This document shows, in pieces, positions 60,658 to 64,000 of a DNA stretch of 64,000 nucleotides. Under the pieces are notes generated by a model. The model was not told the DNA's origin, did no database searches, and worked only from the letters and a program-made list of their open reading frames with translations. The stretch lies in contig CM064871.1 in the NCBI GenBank assembly GCA_032719365.1, positions 38,537,566 to 38,601,565 on the forward strand, given 5' to 3'. The stretch's first letter is position 1; each line of letters begins with the position of its first letter. Source of the DNA: Prinsepia uniflora. Taxonomy: Eukaryota > Streptophyta > Magnoliopsida > Rosales > Rosaceae. A program made the position numbers and the translations under genes.

Positions 60658-61115
60658 TGACAGGACCCATTCCAATCCCCCTAGATTTTCATGGGATGTG
60701 TCATGCTCCCGTCTAACACCACGTGCTAGACCAGGGATAGAACCGTAACCCGCTCGGGGTTACTAGAGTGCGTATTGACTTGTGGACTCTGTTACAGCCC
60801 GCATCCGTGATCAACCTGAAGGGTATCAAAAACCATAAAAGCTGTGAGTGGACAAAAATAAATAATTTTAAAATCATTTATCGAAAATGACAGTTATACC
60901 TTTCACGTAAAAGAATGCATCTATTAGAAAAAAAGTATTTCAAATACTTTCGTAAAAGCATATCATATGGCTTTTCAAATAAATACACAGTGAAAAATAC
61001 CTCTCAATCAAAGCCATTTCATCAGTAGGGTCTCAGCCAAAATCAAATCACGTAGGATCTCAGCCCAAAACAATCTCATGAATCATCTTAATAAGGCCTT
61101 TGCCCAAACACAGAC
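60658..61115 (-). repeat. LTR J, left part
   Basis: Starts TGACAGGACCCATTCC with the family's CTCCCGTCTAACACC and GTGAGTGGACAAAAATAAAT blocks, and is cut after 458 bp by LTR L. The rest must lie right of the window. Confidence 0.75.
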
Positions 61116-63520
61116 TGACATGATCCGTCCCAATCCCCTTGGATTATCGTGGGACGTGTCTGCTCCCATCTGACACCGCGTATCAGACCAAGGATAACTT
61201 GTCACCCGCTCGGGGTCTATCAGAGTACGCCAGGATCGGTGGTGGCATGCGATGTCTCGATCTCTGCTACAGCCCGCATCCGCTATCAACCTGAAGGGTA
61301 TTAAAACTAGTGGATAAAACAACAGTTTATAAAACTTATTTATATTGAAAAGACATTTATACCCTTCACATAAAAGCATGCATGCATCATAAAATAGTTA
61401 TTTCAAATGCTTTCTTGAAAGCAAGACGTATTTCTTCCCAAATCAAAACACAATGAAAAATGTTTCTCAATCGAAGCCATCATCTTAGTAAGGTCTCAAC
61501 CCAAAACCAAATCATGGAAAACCAGAACGAAGCCTCAGCCTCAGCCCAAATCATAGAACGCGTGGGAACACATCCCATAGGAACTCATCCAAATGTTAGT
61601 CACGATTCTAATCCTAGCACGTGTGCATGTAGCTCAGGACAGCTCATAATCCTAGCACGTCGCTGTCAACACATCACTCGCTGTGACCCTCTCTAGATCA
61701 TCGCGAACACATCGTCGATTGATCTCAGAGACTAAAATCATCACTCCTAAATCGAGTCTCCCTCGGTCATTGCTTCCCGCACCTGCTTGATAACAAGCAG
61801 TGCATCGTGACCTCTCCAGAAGAAACACATCTGCAGTTTGGAGGCGAGCGTCACCATCATCAATAGGGCCTCAAGCACGGAACATCACCAAATGGGTCAC
61901 AGCTTGAAAACCAGTGTCATATGACACTTCATATCCCAAGATTCCTCGAATCTTATCAACTCCACAACTGGGTCTCATACCCGAAATATCTTTCATAAAA
62001 CTCATAACTAGGTCAGAGTCCAATTTATCTCACATTTGACTATACTCTAAGTCAAACCTCAAATCAACTGGGTCATACACCCGAAAGATATTTCCAAAGC
62101 TGAAAACCAGTTCTAATTTCTAAAACATTTTCAAATCATCTTTCAACTGAGACTCATGCCCGAATCTCGATTTCATGCATCTCCATGAAATCCTCCAAAA
62201 CTGTAATGAGTTCCTCAGTTTCACGTCTCTCTATGAAACCTTCGGAATCACATAAAACACACGCACGTAGTACACTCGGCCGAACCCCAAACATATTATA
62301 AAACATAAATATCGAACTACGTGCAATAACACATTTTCCTCCAAAAATGCCAAACAATTCATATTTAAATCACATGCACTCATGGCATCTCGAAACATGT
62401 TCAAAAACACATATAAAACATTTATGCATGGATCATATTCATAAAACAAAGTCCCCTAACAGACCATTCATGTTGCATCTCGATGCGCGTGTCGTAAGCC
62501 TCTCCAGGCTAATCCAACCTCTCTGTGTCATCCAGACATGTCCAAAACACACTCAAAGGTTACTACCTGCCTATACAAGTCCATATCAAGAACCCCGAAC
62601 ATTCCCGGAAAAGTCAACGTGTGCCAGACACGCTTCCCTAGGCTTTAAACCTCATTTTGACCAACCTAACGATCTCTAATTGACTCGAAACCACCACTGT
62701 TGGATTCGTATCGTCGAAAGCTTAAAAATGGTCCTAATTCCACTTCAAAATGTATGCCCACGCGTCCCCACGTACCGGTCAAAGGTACGGTCAATGTTAA
62801 CCAAAATGTCAACGTTGACATTAGCGGTCAACGGTCAAAGTCAATGCTGACATCATCACTGACATCTAACCCCTGACACCTGTCAGTCTAACATGTCAAA
62901 CCTGACATGATGACATCATCGATGAAGTCATCATCACCCCTGACCTCTGTCCGAATCGACCTAGCTTTTTCTCTCTAGTTCCTAGTCCGATCTCGAAGCC
63001 GTTACTTCCTACGTGATCGTCCAACCATCCCAGTAGATCTATGGATTCAAAACACAAAACAAGGGCCTAGAAATTTAACTCTAATTCAAAAAATAGTCGC
63101 CCAATTTTCCAGCCCCCTGTTTAGGCTGCTCAGCTGTCCTCCTCTATCCAAAATCATCATCTCGTCCCCTTTTCCTTACCCTCAGTTTCTCAGGGTTCCT
63201 CAACTAACCTAGAAAGGGTGGTGGAATTTTGGTGGTTTGGGCTTCGGTTTTTTGGTGAACAAAAAAGAGATAGACAGGTTAGGTACATGTATGCAAAGGG
63301 ATGGGTAATGGATGAGTGACACTTGTCACTCATCCATTGCGCCCGACTAAAATATTTGGGCCCACTAAATGACAAATGGCGCTAGTCTCGTTAAATGTGA
63401 TATAGTACCTCGAAACTTCCATGAACCATAACATCCACATCGAATGTCCAATTTCGACGTGCCACCTATCTACAAACTCGTATCGACTCGATCTACGTAA
63501 CGGTCCTCTTGTATTGGACC
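61116..63520 (-). repeat. LTR L, nested in J and cut by M
   Basis: Starts TGACATGATCCGTCCC. Contains a 7-bp perfect hairpin CTGCTTG-ATAA-CAAGCAG (61783-61800), a TGACATC/TGTCA cluster (62810-62945) and a single U3 unit (about 63430-63510, GTGCCACCTATCTAC), then stops at the start of LTR M. Confidence 0.75.
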
Positions 63521-64000
63521 TGCAACGACCCGTCCCAAATTATCGAGATTAATAATGAATTAATGATGGATTAGCAAGGCTAATCGGGGATTAGACGAGG
63601 ATTAACGGACGTTTAGGGCGAAATGACGATTTTGCCATTGGAATGGGCGAAATGTTGACTCTTTGTTCAGGTGATCAAATGGACTTTGATCGATCACTGT
63701 GACGTAGTTCGGGACGTCACGCGTACATAGACAGGTGGCACACCCGATTCCGATGTTCGAGGAAGAAGTTATGACGTTCGGAAGTTCGTGGGTACTTTGT
63801 TAATTTGGTTGAAAAGGGGAAAAGAGTTGACTTTTGACCCGGGAGGTTTGATGGCTGAGGGCCAAGGACCGTTGCATAGATCGGGTCGATACGAATCCAT
63901 AGACAGGCGGCACGTCAAATTTGGACGTTCGACAGGAAAGTTACGGTTCACGGAAGTTCGAAAGAACTATTGCACGTCTTACGCGACGACATGACTTTTT
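63521..64000 (+). repeat. LTR M, first 480 bp
   Basis: Starts TGCAACGACCCGTCCC and runs off the window. Both U3 units are present (about 63654-63790 and 63826-63960). The first holds GATCAAA-TGGAC-TTTGATC (63673-63691), a paired substitution of the LARD-1 stem at 5963-5981. Confidence 0.85.

Overview
This is plant nuclear DNA, almost certainly from an angiosperm. The evidence is plant-type LTR retrotransposons primed from initiator tRNA-Met (TGGTATCAGAGC) and tRNA-Asp, and 5S-rRNA-bearing Cassandra TRIMs, which occur only in vascular plants. I find no host gene, tRNA or genuine rRNA gene. Reading frames longer than 60 codons are chance frames inside repeats, apart from one broken retroelement frame (9461-10324).

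The window is a deep nest of LTR elements. (1) Bases 1-8802 hold a very young non-autonomous Ty3-gypsy-like element on + (here LARD-1: LTR about 3 kb, internal 3.7 kb without coding capacity). (2) It sits in an Athila-like element (copy 1, + strand), seen in pieces at 8803-10827, 22303-23455 and 35440-35628. (3) Copy 1 was also invaded by two related noncoding elements on -, A (10828-22302) and C (23456-35439). A LTR of each was in turn hit by a solo LTR (D 13401-15916, TSD ATATC; B 24583-27442, TSD AATCA). (4) Copy 1 lies inside element G (- strand, 35629-38174), whose LTR carries a complete Cassandra (37295-38007, TSD CTAAT). (5) G lies in a second Athila-like element (38175-43214), whose 3' LTR carries solo LTR H. 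(6) Copy 2 interrupts LTR I (to 44589). (7) Element E (44710-55179) carries one long-LTR Cassandra and one three-LTR Cassandra cluster. (8) Element F, an unclassified LTR K, and the nested LTRs J, L and M fill the rest.

All the large noncoding elements belong to one superfamily, with LTR ends TGTAAC(G)ACCC...GGTCCTGTCA, a tRNA-iMet PBS and a G-rich PPT. They share a U3 module containing GTGCCACCTGTCTATG (or its complement), usually present twice per LTR. None carries gag-pol, so they would have to be mobilised by proteins made elsewhere.

The most unusual signal is structural. The LARD-1 internal domain is a chain of dozens of different short perfect inverted repeats (5-8 bp arms, 2-8 nt loops), one after another. 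Hairpin arrays also occur in the LTRs. Where subfamilies can be compared, the arms differ in primary sequence but the pairing is kept, which suggests selection on structure or a mechanism that generates palindromes. Coordinates and matches were worked out by eye; no alignment or folding program was run.
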